Shown here: positions 46,601-58,412 of the stretch, one piece after another
Numbering within the stretch: the first letter of the stretch is position 1
Layout of the letters: each line of letters begins with the position of its first letter
From: Punica granatum
Taxonomy: Eukaryota > Streptophyta > Magnoliopsida > Myrtales > Lythraceae
DNA: 64,000 bases
Assembly (NCBI RefSeq): GCF_007655135.1
Contig: NC_045131.1
Location: forward strand, 6,634,001-6,698,000
Reading direction: 5' to 3'
Made by a program: the position numbers and the translations under genes
The notes under the pieces: model-generated
The model's input: only the letters and a program-made list of their open reading frames with translations
Databases searched by the model: none
What the model was told of the DNA's origin: nothing

Positions 46601-47855
46601 CGAGAACTTTTTCAGAAAATCGGAAAATGAAACTTCGAATTATCTGAATTGAATCGGAGCTCAATAAGACTGTAAAGGCGCCAAGACAATGACTCTTTCT
46701 TGGAAGTAGGTTTCAGGCTGGGTGTGGTAAAAAAAATACGCATGCAGTGCTTTACCGAGTTAGGTTCTTTTGGTTTGAAATTTGCCCATTGAATTTAACT
46801 CAACTAGCAATTCTCAATGGAGGCGTTTGCAGCCGCCTGGGAAAGTCCGAGCACCAATGTTAAATCTCGGTTCATAACAGCCGAAACCACAGTACAGACT
46901 GATATTCGGATAGAGTGATTTTCTTGTTTGTAATGGTCGTAATGAAACTGGCCGTTATTCAAATAAAAAGTTGGTGAGATAAGTTCATGCAGGGGTAGAA
47001 TTATAGGAGGAGAGAGGGGATTTGCACTCGACTGCGGATTATGGGGTGAGAAATATAGAGATCAATTAACTAAGTCCATGGACAGTTAGGACGCCGTTAC
47101 GTAACATCGCAATTAGCTGAAACCGTTATGACTGCGATGCGACTGTTACGTGATCCGTGCCTGCAATTTAAATCCCGAGACTATCGCAAAAACTCAGGCC
47201 AGAGCAAATGCAACGGACCCACTTCCCGGGTGAGAGTTATGCTATTGGATCACAGAGAAAAACCTAGCAGGAATGGGTTTAATCAGTCAACTCATGTTAC
47301 GGTTTGAAATCATGGAGCAAAGGGCTCGAAGGCAGCCTAGGCAATATGGGATGGACTTGCTTTGGCTGCGACCATTAGATTAATCAAGGGTTCAACATCA
47401 CGATCCATGCCAAATAGTTGGTAGATGATGCCAATGGGTCTGTACAGCAGAACAGGACTTTGTTTTCAAAGATTTTGACGGACCGAACTCTGGAAGACAG
47501 AATTCGTGCGGTTTCCAAGGTTGTTGTCCAGCACGCTGTGCAGCCAGAGCTTTGGCTTGCCAACCTTTTCTGAATTCTAACACTTGCATCTAATTGGAAC
47601 ACTAATTAGATGACAATGTTTAATTAGGATTATTAAGTCAAAGTAAACTTATGTAGATATGATATTTAGTAAGTGTTAGGTAAGTCCTACAAGTTTGTAG
47701 GAAAGAAATGCAGGGGAGAAATCGAAGGGGTCGTTGGAGCTTTGGGGGAAAGCTCTCAGAAATGTTCCCAGAAGTCTATGGAAGCTGCTGAGAACCGAAC
47801 CATGCGATATCAAAGTGGCTTCGTGATCCCAATGGAGGAACAGGGAGACGAAAAT
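46601..47855. other. Intergenic, nothing recognised
   Basis: No gene or element identified. An imperfect palindromic stretch (GTTACGTAAC and TGTTACGTGA) lies at about 47092-47155. The frame at 47384-47602 has no recognisable motif. Confidence 0.4.
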
Positions 47856-49408
47856 ATGGCTGAGGATCAGAAGGTTCAGATTCCCAGAGTGAAGCTTGGA
47901 ACTCAGGGACTTGAGGTATTCTCTTCAACTTTCCTTAATTGTGATTCATTTTTGCACACAATGCTTGCTGACACTTTTTCCTGAGGTACTATCGGGTCTC
48001 AAAATTAGGATATGGTTGTATGGGGCTTTCTGGAACTTACAATGATCCTGTCACAGAGGATGTCGAGATTTCAATCATTTCCAAGGCGTTCAAGAGAGGG
48101 ATAACCTTCTTTGACACGTCTGATTCATATGGGTGCAGGGCAAATGAGATCTTAGTAGGAAATGTGAACTATCGGTGCTCTTGTGAAGATGTCTTAGTTT
48201 ATTCCAGTGGTAAAATTTTATGACCTGTTTAATCACTTTTCTGCGTGCTTTTATTGCAGGCAATAAAGAAATTGCCCCGTGAGAAGGTCCAGTTGGCTAC
48301 GAAGTTTGGGGTTGTGAAGATCGAGTTGGTTAACATCATCGTCAATGGGAAAACAGAATATGTCCGATCATGTTGCGAAGCGAGCCTGAAACGTCATGAT
48401 GCGGACTACATAGACCTCTATTATCAGCACCATGTCGACACCACTTCCCCCCTTGAGGAAACTATAAGATCCATAAACGAATATATTTACAACGTCCTGA
48501 AAATTGGGATTTGAAATACGACTAATTTGTTGGGAAAATCATGCAGATGGAGGAACTGAAGAAGTTGGTGGAATAGGGGAAGATCAAGTACATAGGCTTG
48601 TCGGAAGCCAGCCCCGACAGCATAAGGCAGGCCCATGCAGTACACCCGATCACTGCTGTTCAGATGGAGTGGTCTCTGGACTCGCGAAATCGAGGTGAAT
48701 TGCTGCACAATTAAAAAAGGTTTTAAATTCAGCAGTGCCAACTTAGTATCTGTAAAATTGCCAATTTCTTTCCCCGTGTTTGGTTGCAATATTTAAGGAG
48801 CTTGGGATTGGGATCGTTGCATACTGTCCCATTGTCCATGGGTTCTTTGGGGGAAAGGCGATCAAGGAGTCCATACCAGCAAACAGTATTCTGGTACATG
48901 CTACTCGACAACTGAAGATTGGACAGTCTGAAACTGCTTCTTATCTGAAACCCGACCCTCCTGTTTTTCGTTTCCGCAAACGTTTCCACGGTTTAAAGCA
49001 GAGAACTTGGACAAGAACAAAAATTTTCTATTCTCGAGTAGAAAAGTTGGCGGAAAAACGTGGATGCAGCCCTGCTCAACTCGCTCTTGCTTGGATTCTT
49101 CGTCAAGGGAATGATGTTGTACATATTCCAGGTCAGTTGCGATTGTTTTCCATTCAATTCTTCTCTGAATATGAGCAATTGATGACTTCTTTGGGTGGTC
49201 TTAACTCTTAGCTCGTGCTTTTCTTCAGGCACGAGTAAAATTAAGAATCTTGAGAGTAACATCGGGTCCTTGAGGTTGAAGCTCACAGAAGAGGACTTGG
49301 AAGGAGGTTGCTGATGCAGTGCCAACGGATGAAGTAGCTGGTGATAGGACCCTGGAACACTTGCTTCGCTGCTCTTGGAAGTTCACTAACACCCCGGCCC
49401 AAAGATAG
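47856..49408 (+). pseudogene. Aldo-keto reductase pseudogene 1
   Basis: Relic of a seven-exon AKR gene like the intact one at 55920. Exon 1 (47856-47915) is normal. Exon 2 (about 48009-48170) encodes VSKLGYGCMGLSGTYNDP through DTSDSYG, but its acceptor reads CGG instead of CAG. Exon 3 (about 48260-48466) has ATKFG and YYQHHVD, but its donor GT reads AT. Exon 4 (from 48545) has a stop (GAATAG for GAAGAG, about 48572) and lacks its last codons. Exon 5 (about 48798-48895) reads AYCPIVHGFFGG. Exon 6 (about 48985-49131) has an inserted A near 49022. Exon 7 (49230-49408) has an inserted G near 49303. Five independent lesions make function very unlikely. Longer upstream in-frame ATGs exist, but the conserved 60-bp exon 1 fixes the start. 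Confidence 0.87.
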
Positions 49409-50835
49409 AAGAAATAAGCATATGACTAGTGAGGAATTTCCATTTCCAGAGCTTCAATATTCAGGATGGAATTATTGAAGTATATACATACTAGAAATTT
49501 TTCTGTAGAGATATATATGTCAATGAAAGAACGACCTGTGCTGCAGGGTTTGGTCAAGCCATCCTTATTACTGAAAGGAATATCAGGTTATTTTACACTA
49601 ATATATATATATATATATATATATGTTTTTTGGCTAATTCACCGTGATATAATGTTATGATGTAAAGTGTGTGAGAGCATATGTCATGAATGTTGAGAGA
49701 TTGATAAATGGCTGTCTAAGGGAAGAGCTTTGCTAAATTTATGGATAAATATGCAAAACTTTCTAGCGATGCATTTAAGCTTAAGGAAAACTGGAAATTG
49801 AAGCTTTTGCATCATATGAAGTTTGAACTAGACCTCGATTCAAAGACATTAACCAGGTTGGTTGTGCAAAGAAGTAACATCGTACCTTCCATTGGAGATA
49901 CACTAATCGTCCATTTGAAGTAACTCGAGATCCCGGTTGGTTGGGGAGCTGGGCCGCCGATTGGCGATCTCGACCCAATCCATGGTCGTCGACATCCTCT
50001 GTGGGTGCAGGCGACCTCGGTGGTGGGGTCAAGGTCGCTGACCAATGGCCCTAGTCCCTTCCCCTTTTTAGGATCAAATTGCAAAAAGTTGAAAGTTTGA
50101 GGGTAATAATGGCGAAAAGTAAAGTTTGAGAACCAAAAGTGACAAAAAATCTAACGGTGAAGTCCCTTATGTCTCACGAAATAAACCACAGAGTGTTAAT
50201 TGTCCCTCGAAAAATCACAGAATTCAACTTGTCCCAAGCTCAAACTATAAGAGGGTTTTTGTACTTTTATCAACATTATATCAAGAAATAAATGGAATTA
50301 TCTCATTGTCATAGCATTAACGTTGCTTGGGCAATATACAGCATAATAAACATTGAGAGCATAAATAAAGTGGTACTAGTCAATCCGCGGCGCTTTCCGT
50401 AGAATTATTACTTGTGACAGATTTTAAGTTTATCATTTAATTTGATTAAATTTTAATAAGTTTATAATTTACTTCATGATAATTTTCAAGTTAACATTTA
50501 ATAAAAAAATTATTAAATATAAAATATTGAACTACTTTATTAAAATATTTAAATATCTAAATTTATATATTTTCTGAATAAATTAATATAATCTAATTAA
50601 TAAGTTTATTTAATTAATATCAAGGTAAATAAATTTTTAACATAAAATTTTTTAAGTAACTTTGATTTCTAGATCTCAAACATTCTAAATAATAATAAAT
50701 CAATCATATAATTTAAAATTTTGAACTCAAATAATTTTAATTTCTCAATGTATTTAGTTTTTACATGAAAATTGAAAATGTTATAAACTTTTCTAAAAAT
50801 CTATTTACATGTTCGAGCAAGTAATGAGTTGTGAA
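49409..50835. other. Intergenic, no gene seen
   Basis: A TA microsatellite lies at about 49601-49624. A GC-richer block (about 49920-50060) and following sequence such as CACGAAATAAACCACAGAGTG look repeat-like, but I cannot place them in a family. From 50380 the DNA becomes very AT-rich and grades into the tandem repeat. Confidence 0.4.
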
Positions 50836-52003
50836 AAACTTATTTTGAGCTTTAATTTGAATTTGTAAAATTATTTCACTCTAATATATAGTAAAGTATA
50901 TATAAAACTTTAAATAATCTCAAAATTTTTTATTTTGAATAATTAGTCTCTTTCTAATTATAATATGAAAATTTATGTTTATTTTGAGTTTTAAAATTAA
51001 ATTTATAATTATTTCACTCTAATATACTAAGATAAAAAAAATTTGATACATTTTTACATACATAAGATAGTAAAATATATAATTTTATATTATTTCAAAA
51101 CTCACGAGTTCTGAATAGTTATTTTCTTTTCACTTATAATATTGAATACTCATGTTTATTTTGAGTTTTAACTTAAATTTATTAATCATTTTACTCTAAT
51201 ATAATAAGTTAAAATTTTAAATATTTTTACATACATAAGATAGTAATTGTATTACTTTAAATTATTTGAAATCCGATTTTTTAATAATTAGTTTCTTTTT
51301 AATTATAATATTGAATATTTTTATTTATTTTGAATTTTAACTTTAATTTGTTAATTATTTCACGCTAATATAAAAACTGAATTTCGCTATATTTTTTATA
51401 TGTATAAGATAGTAAAGTATGTGACTTAAGATTATTTCAAAACTCGTGTTTTTTTGAATAATTAATTTTTTTATTATAATATTGAATACTTATGTTTATT
51501 TTGGATTTTAACTTAAATGTGCAATTATCTTACTCTAATATACTAAATTAAAATTTGATATATTTTCAAATAAGTAAGATAGTAAAGTATAAAACGTTAA
51601 ATTATTTCGAAATCATGATTTTAGAAAAATTATCCTTTTAAATTATAATATTGAATATTTTTGTTTCTTTTAAGTTTTAATTTATATTTGTAAGTTATTT
51701 CACTGTAATATACTAAGTTAAAATTCAAGATATCTTTTACATACATAAAATAGTAAAGTATAGTTTAAATTATTTCAAAAATCACAATTTTAGTAATTAG
51801 TTTCTTTTTTATTATAACGTTGAATATTAATGTTTATTTCGAGTTTTAACTTAAATTGGTAATTATTTTACTCTAATTTATAAAGTTGAAATTCGACATA
51901 TCTTTATACATATAATATAGTAAAGTATATGATTTTAAATTATTTCAAAATTCATGATTTTTTATAATTAGTTTCTTTTTAATTATAATATTGAATAACC
52001 ATG
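50836..52003. repeat. Degenerate ~170-bp tandem repeat (satellite-like)
   Basis: An AT-rich motif AATTATAATATTGAATA recurs at about 50956, 51132, 51301, 51472, 51641, 51810 and 51981, a period of 169-176 bp. Each unit then has TTTATTTTGAGTTTTAACTT, TTATTTCACTCTAATATACT, CATACATAAGATAGTAAAGT, AAATTATTTCAAAA and TAATTAGTTTCTTTTT in the same order. That is about six full units plus a partial first one. The units are diverged, so the array is old or not being homogenised. Confidence 0.85.
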
Positions 52004-52049
52004 AAAATTATGTCATCCACAATAGACAATAATGACATATTATTAATTA

Positions 52050-53172
52050 GGGAAATTATACTTTTGGTCCTCTACCTTTGAATACTTTTCTATTTTGGTC
52101 CTCTTTTTATATATTTTTTACATTTTCATCATTTATCTTAAGAAACTTTTATGTTTTAGTCATATGTTAGTGATGCCGTTAAATAGTGCTGAGTTGAAGC
52201 CACATTAGCCGCCTTATGAAATACCCATTCCACATCATCAACATTAAAAGAAAATAAAAGAAAAAACTCAATAGATTATAAACGAAAAATTAATTGGATT
52301 CTTCCTCCAAGGGAGAAAAAAGTTTTGCTTTGCAACTCCAACCCAACACCAACAGCAAATCATATTTTTTTTTCCTCTCATGCTCCCACATTGGATTTTC
52401 TTTATAATAGAGGATCTGAATTCCCTTCAATTCCCCCGAACTTGGTGTTGGTGTTTGGGAGTAAATACCCTCATGCACCAAGATCTCAAAATTGAGCTCA
52501 CAGGAGCTGAATTTGAAGTGTGTCAGCTCAGGGAAGGGGGAGAATGAGTGAAGTTTCAGTGAGCTTGAGAACGACATGTGATGAAACTTTTATTTTTGGG
52601 GGTTCTTAAACTAGAAAAAGCTCAAAGCTGAGATTTTGTGGGAGAGATCACGGCTGCATTTTCTTCTTTCTACTTGTATACTCCATATCAATTAATGTAG
52701 GGATTGTATTGTATTGTGGGCATTTTTACATCAATAATTTGAATGGGAACTGTGTCTCCTGATTGATAAAGAGAGAGATCGGTAGCTAAAAGGCACATGA
52801 AAATGGGGGGAATGGGTAAGAAAAGGCTTGCAAGGAGATGTTGGTGCCTGTTGTGCAGGCCCTCTGTGTTCCTTAGAAGAATTTTGTTCATGGGGAAGCA
52901 GGATAAGAAAGAAAAGATGATTGGCTGTTTGGTGTTTTGGTCTAGACTTTCAAAGCAATTTTTTTTCCCGGAGGAAGAAGCCAATTAAATTTTCTTTCGT
53001 GATCTATTAACTTTTCTCTTTTATTTTCTTTAAATGTTGATGATGTGGAATGAATATCTTTTATATTACAGGTGATGTGGCTCCAACTCAGGAATGATAA
53101 TAAAAAAAATATAAAAAGACGACCAAAATAGAAAATCACTCAAAGGTAGAGGACCAAAACTATAATTTTTCC
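52050..53172. mobile_element. Non-autonomous element with long terminal inverted repeats
   Basis: 1123 bp. The left end (from 52050, GGGAAATTATACTTTTGGTC) and the right end (53172 backward on the minus strand, GGAAAAATTATAGTTTTGGT) are inverted repeats. They continue, with a few gaps, for about 250-290 bp and share TCTATTTTGGTC, CCACATCATCAACATT and TTCTTCCTCC. AATTA flanks both ends (52045-52049, 53173-53177), a possible target duplication. The inner 600 bp has no transposase; frames at 52290-52577 and 52688-52984 have no recognised domain. Mutator-like or a foldback-type MITE is possible; the class is undecided. Confidence 0.7.
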
Positions 53173-53177
53173 AATTA

Positions 53178-53664
53178 CTTAATATGAAATACAAACGCAT
53201 GAGAAGCTTCTATTTTGCCAAATCTGAATAGGTGGCAACCTTCGACAATTTTTCCAGACTTTGTATATTGTATATTTCAACGTATTTTTTACCTATATAA
53301 CGGGCTTGGGGAATTAGCTCAACAAAATAGAACGAAACTGTGCGATTTGCCGCTTTCAAATGCAGGGGTGACCGTCACCGAACATGAGATGCAGAAATGT
53401 AACGGCATGATAGATCTATTGCCAAAGCCTAAATTTTTGTTGTTATGGATAAAATTCATTTTAATTCATGTTAAGTTCGAAAAATAAAGTAAATTTCATA
53501 ATAATAGTTACCTGATTGCCTTTGTCGACATCTACATCTCATGTTCTTTTGACTTGTCTTTTCTCCACCACAAATATCTGTAACAGTAAAACTCTACACA
53601 TGAACATGAATTGGATATATGAACCAAGAAACGAGTTACAGACAAGGAACACAGGAATGAGAAA
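53178..53664. other. Region upstream of AKR pseudogene 2
   Basis: No gene or element recognised. It probably contains the former promoter of the pseudogene that follows. Confidence 0.4.
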
Positions 53665-55191
53665 ATGGCAGAGCAACAGAGCATTCACATGCCCAGAGTG
53701 AAACTCGGAACTCAGGGCCACGAGGTACTCGCTCTGGCGTTCGTTCATCGTGATACATTCGCTCCATCAACGTGATTATTTTAGTTTACTGAATAGATAT
53801 ATTATATTTAGCTGCCGACGTTGTTTTGTTGATTTTTGGTAGATCTTGAGGTTGGGATACGGGTGCCTGGGATTTACAGGGGCTTACAGTGATCCCGTCC
53901 CAGAGGATGTCGGGATTTCGATCATCACTGAGGCTTCCAATAGAGGGATAACCTTCTTTGACTCGTCGATATGGGAACAATACAAATGAGATCCTCCACG
54001 GAAAGGTAACACGTTGCAGTTTCATGATGTCGATGTCGTAGTCATTGTGATCGGTGGCATCACGATATGCCTTTCTTCCCAGGCATTGAAGAAACTGCCT
54101 CGCGAGAGGTTCCAGGTAGCCACGAAGTTCGAAGTTGTGAAAATGGATTATGAAGGGATGATTATAGTCAGAGGAGAACGAGAGTATGTTCGATCATTTT
54201 GCGAGGCGAGCCTAAAACGTCTTGATGTGGACTACATCGACATCTACTATCAGCACTGGGTTGATACCACCATCCTTACTGAGAAAACAGTACGGCTGTC
54301 GAACATATTATGGTGAAATCACGACACGATCCTACTTTTGAGGGAAAAGCAATTGGGTAGATTAATTTGTTAGTCTGACCAATGTCTGCTGGGAAAATTC
54401 TGCAGATGGAGGAACTGAAGAAGCTGGTGGAAGAGGGAAAAATCAAGTACATCGGCTTGTCGGAAAGCAAGCCCTGAGAAAATTAGGCGTGTCCATGCAG
54501 TCCATCCGATCACTGCAGTTCAGATGGAGTGGTCTCTCTCAACACGCGATATCGAGGAAGAAATAGTCCCTCTCTGCAGGTGAATCGCTGCGCCACTCCA
54601 AAAAGTTTTAAACTTCCGCAATATTTATCTGTATATTGACAATATATCTTTTGTGGTTTTATTTTTTGAATTGGCAGGGAGTCCCATCGCTCGGGGTTTT
54701 TCGGGGGGAAGGGCGATTACCGAGGCTATACCAGCAAACAGCTTTCTGGTGTGTAACTGTTCAATAATTGTACATTGAACATTTCACCTGCAAAAGTATA
54801 CAAACTTAACTGCTTTCCATAAGAACCTGATGGCTGCAGCGGAAACTCAATGGCTATGTTAATTTTCAGGAATCACGCCCAAGGTTTAAGGGGGATGATG
54901 TTGGGCCTACTCCTGGTGAGTTGCCTTCGAACTTCCATTTCTGATTCTTTTGTCAATATGGGAAATCGGAGATTATTCTACAGGATATTCTTAACTTCGA
55001 ACTCATGTTTCTTTATAGGTACGACAATGATGAATAATCTCAAGAGTAGCATTGGGTCCTTGAGGATGAAGCTCACGAAGAAGGACTTGAAGGAGATCTC
55101 TGATACTGTGCCGATTGATGAAATTGCTGGTGATGGGATATCTCCGAGCACATCCTACGATGCTCGTGGAAGTTCGCTAACACCCCACTGA
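53665..55191 (+). pseudogene. Aldo-keto reductase pseudogene 2
   Basis: Same exon order as the intact gene. Exon 1 (53665-53724) encodes [20 protein letters not shown] and ends in GT. Exon 2 (about 53843-54005) begins LRLGYGCLGFTGAYSDP but loses about 5 bp at the DSS/YG catalytic motif near 53970, shifting the frame. Exon 3 (about 54085-54291) is open with ATKFE and YYQHWVD. Exon 4 (54406-54580) has one inserted base near 54468, giving an early stop. Exon 5 (from 54679) lost the GIGIV-YSPLG core. Exon 6 is only a scrap near 54870. Exon 7 (55020-55191) is open: SSIGSLRMKLTKKDLKEISD. The lesions differ from those of pseudogene 1, so the two decayed independently. Confidence 0.87.
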
Positions 55192-55273
55192 GTACACAAC
55201 AAGGAACGAGCATGAATTTTGCTGTTTGCTTGAGCATTACAATGCAATGCTCGTCGAGAGAAATAAATAATAG

Positions 55274-55413
55274 GGCGGTCGAATTTAATAAAAACATTCG
55301 TTTTCTGTATTAGTATTAGTATTAGTATTTGTATTTGTATTGAGGCGGTCGAATTTAATAAAAACATTTTTTTTGTATTTGTATTTGAATTTTGTTTATG
55401 GAGACATCCTTTA
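55274..55413. repeat. 70-bp tandem duplication
   Basis: GGCGGTCGAATTTAATAAAA occurs at 55274 and again at 55344. The two units are joined by a stretch of ATTAGT/ATTTGT hexamers (55305-55341). It lies in the 3' region of pseudogene 2. Confidence 0.75.
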
Positions 55414-55919
55414 TTATGTGGAGACCAACTTTTGAACCTCACTTATCCCAAAAACATACTTTGGAATCCGATTCCTCATGCGTTGTCGCATTTTTAATTA
55501 AATATACTTTTCCTTGTTGATTGGTGCAATGTCAAAGTTTATTATAATTCATCCTCTTGCTTTAAAACGTGGAAACAGGAAAGGGACGTTAAGCAGTGAC
55601 ACATACCCACGAGACTTCGAGTTTGATTCTCGTTACTGAGACGTCTCGTACCTCTTTATTTCTCATTCCTTAATTTCCTTTACAGATAGAGTTACACATA
55701 AAAATATAAAATGAATTCAACCATAAGCTTACAGTAAAAGTCGACAGGCATTGCCATTTAAAGGGCGGGAAATTGTGGTTTCCATTTACATTGATCTTGC
55801 GGAGAACCAAGACATGAGCTCTTCCGTTGGCATAAGTTAAAGTCCGGCTACAGACAACTGCGAGATCCTAGGCCAAGAAGAACAAAGGTGAACAGTGCAA
55901 GAAAGAAGGAGCTGAGGAA
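55414..55919. other. Region upstream of the intact AKR gene
   Basis: Putative promoter of the AKR gene; no clear TATA box. A tRNA-B-box-like stretch (CGAGTTTGATTCTCG, about 55619-55633) hints at a SINE remnant, but nothing else supports one. Confidence 0.4.
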
Positions 55920-58412
55920 ATGGCAGAGGAGAAGAAAGTGGTGATTCCTAGGGTGAAACTTGGGACTCAGGGACTAGAGGTAAGGCTCAACATCGAATAT
56001 CTTGGCTGGCCATTTCCATTTCATCAGAAAATCTTCAATTTCGATGAATCCTAGCCGAATCCTTGCTCTTTCTCATCAGTGTTACCAGCTAATCCACAGT
56101 GGACGACTATCTGCATTGTCACTGCTTAGGGGAATCTATTTGCAGCTTACTATCACTTTGAAAGTTATTAGCTCTTATTTTTAGTTTTCATGTCCTCCGT
56201 TATCTGCTATTGTCTTCAGATGTTGGAAATATCCATGGATGATCCATTAGCTAGCGAGGAAGCTAATGGAATGAATTAATGGAACTATGTGCTTATTTTA
56301 GAAATAATAGATCCATGGTTATACCACGCTGAAACAGAATTTATGCCAATTGGCTCATTTTTTTCTTCTGATGTGCTATCCAGTCATTATTATCCAGTTG
56401 TGGGGACATGGTGAAGGTCGTTCCTCATCATTGGCTTACTTGGATGTGTATCATCCAATCAAACATGAAGCGATTGTTCCTGGACAGATGTACTTCTCCA
56501 GCTTAAGATATGCTCTTCTTCGGGATTTTTACTTGGGTTCTGATCGCTCTTTACTTTTCGCTGTTCTAGGTATCAAAGCTTGCGTTTGGATGTAGGGGCC
56601 TGTCCATTGTCTCCCATCTTTCCAAGGAGGAGGGAATCGCCATAATTAAGGACGCCTATAACAAGGGCATCACCTTCTTGGATACAGCCGATGTTTATGG
56701 AGCCAACGCCAATGAAGTCCTTGTCGGAGAGGTTGGTGTTTTTCTCTAACTTTCAATATTAAAGAGCTACCTATAAATTAAACAACCAAAAAAAAAAGTC
56801 CCCAGGAGAAAGGATCCAAGGACCCATAATTTTCTTTACTGTGATATTTCATAGGCCTTAAAGCAACTGCCGAGAGAGAAGGTTCAGTTAGCTACAAAGT
56901 TCGGGATTGTGAGTTTTGATGCTTCGAAGATGGTGGTCAAGGGCACTCCTGAGTATGTCCGCTCATGTTGTGAGGCAAGCTTGAGGCGTCTTGACGTGGA
57001 CTACATCGATCTGTATTATCAGCACCGAGTAGATACATTAGTTCCCATAGAGGAAACCGTGAGCATTCTGTCGACTCTCAATAGTACTTTCCTGATTTCT
57101 ATGCATTGAGATCTTCAGACATTCAAATTGAACTTTATAGTTCAGCAAATCAAGGCATATAAGGAACAGCCCAACAACCATCAAATCATAACTCGTGCAT
57201 TCTCATCCTTCAATTTTGCCGAACTGCAGTGGATCCTTCTTCGACTTATAGAGCTTGCCCAATTGTACATTAGCAAAGTCCAAGGTCAATTATTTTTGTT
57301 GATGCAGATGGAAGAACTTCAGAAACTGGTGGAAGAGGGGAAAATAAAGTATATTGGTCTATCTGAAGCAAGCCCTGATACTATCAGGAGGGCACATGCG
57401 GTTTATCCGATTACAGCTGTTCAAATGGAGTGGTCCCTCTGGAGTCATGATACCGAAGATGATATAGTCCCCCTATGCAGGTTCGTTTGCAGACTTTGGA
57501 TATGCTTTATTTGGGATATTTTAATCTGTCTCCTTAAATTTGATCTCTCTCAACCGGTTAGGAAGATCCGATTAAAAGCCTGTGGCTTTGGTCAGGAAAT
57601 ATTGGAGCTCTATTCTGAATTTGTTGAGATGCAGGGAGCTCGGCATCGGAATAGTCGCCTACAGTCCTCTTGGTCGTGGCTTTTTCGGGGGCAAAGCTAT
57701 TGTCGAAAGTTTACCTCAAGATTCTTTGCTGGTACTTATTGTTCCATTCTTTTCATCTTGAAAAGGCACTTGCCTTACACTATGATGAGAGAATATATCT
57801 GACGGTAACAAGATCAGCTTTCAGCTTCTTTGGTTACATAGTATTGATTTGTGGGCCTACTATATTGATTAACGACTAATGCAGATGTGCTTTTTTGCCA
57901 GGCCAAGCACCCTAGATTCCGGAAGGAGAATCTCAACAAGAACAAGAAGATCTATCTTCGAATGGAGAACCTTGCAAAGAAGCATGGCTGTACTCCAGCA
58001 CAGCTGGCACTAGCTTGGGTTCTTGAACAAGGAGATGGTGTTGTGCCCGTTTTCGGTAATCACTCATAACCATTTCCTTTAGGCCCCATTCAGGTCCTAT
58101 GTTCTATTCATAGCCTTGTCATATGCATTTTAAAATAGCGAAGTGAAATCCACAAAAGACGGATTAAGAGCAGATAGATCTGAATTTTCTTAGTATTTAC
58201 TGGTTTTCGTGTTTTGGCTACTTGCAGGGACAACTAAGATAAAGAACCTGGACGACAGTATTAGTTCTTTGAGGTTGAAATTGACGAAAGAGCAGATAAA
58301 AGAGATTTCTGATGCTGTGCCTCTCAGTGAGGTGGCTGGTGACAGATCCTACGAGTTTGGGGCTCAAGCAACATGGAAATATGCTGACACTCCCCCAAAA
58401 GCTTATGTATAA
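55920..58412 (+). CDS. NADPH-dependent aldo-keto reductase (perakine reductase / ATB2-like)
   Basis: Reduces aldehydes or ketones with NADPH, probably in the cytosol; the substrate is unknown. Relatives include perakine reductase and proteins named auxin-induced PCNT115. Exons: 55920-55979, 56570-56731, 56855-57058, 57308-57480, 57635-57731, 57902-58055, 58228-58412. All introns are GT/AG; the spliced frame gives 344 aa, normal for the family. The catalytic tetrad is complete: Asp58 and Tyr63 (DTADVYG), Lys89 (ATKFG), His131 (YYQHRVD). Other hallmarks are [42 protein letters not shown] and GTTKIKNLD for the cofactor phosphate. Oddities: residues 30-36 (GLSIVSH) differ from the usual GLTG-x-Y, and a Pro before GTTKI is replaced by Phe (PVFGTTKI). 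It is the only intact copy of three in tandem. The first intron is about 590 bp. Confidence 0.9.

Noticed and set aside
47384..47602. 72-codon minus-strand frame upstream of AKR pseudogene 1
   Set aside because: No recognisable motif and no initiation or splice context; a gene cannot be supported.
50836..52003. CRISPR-like regular spacing of repeats
   Set aside because: The whole ~170-bp unit repeats, with no unique spacers, and the genome is a plant.
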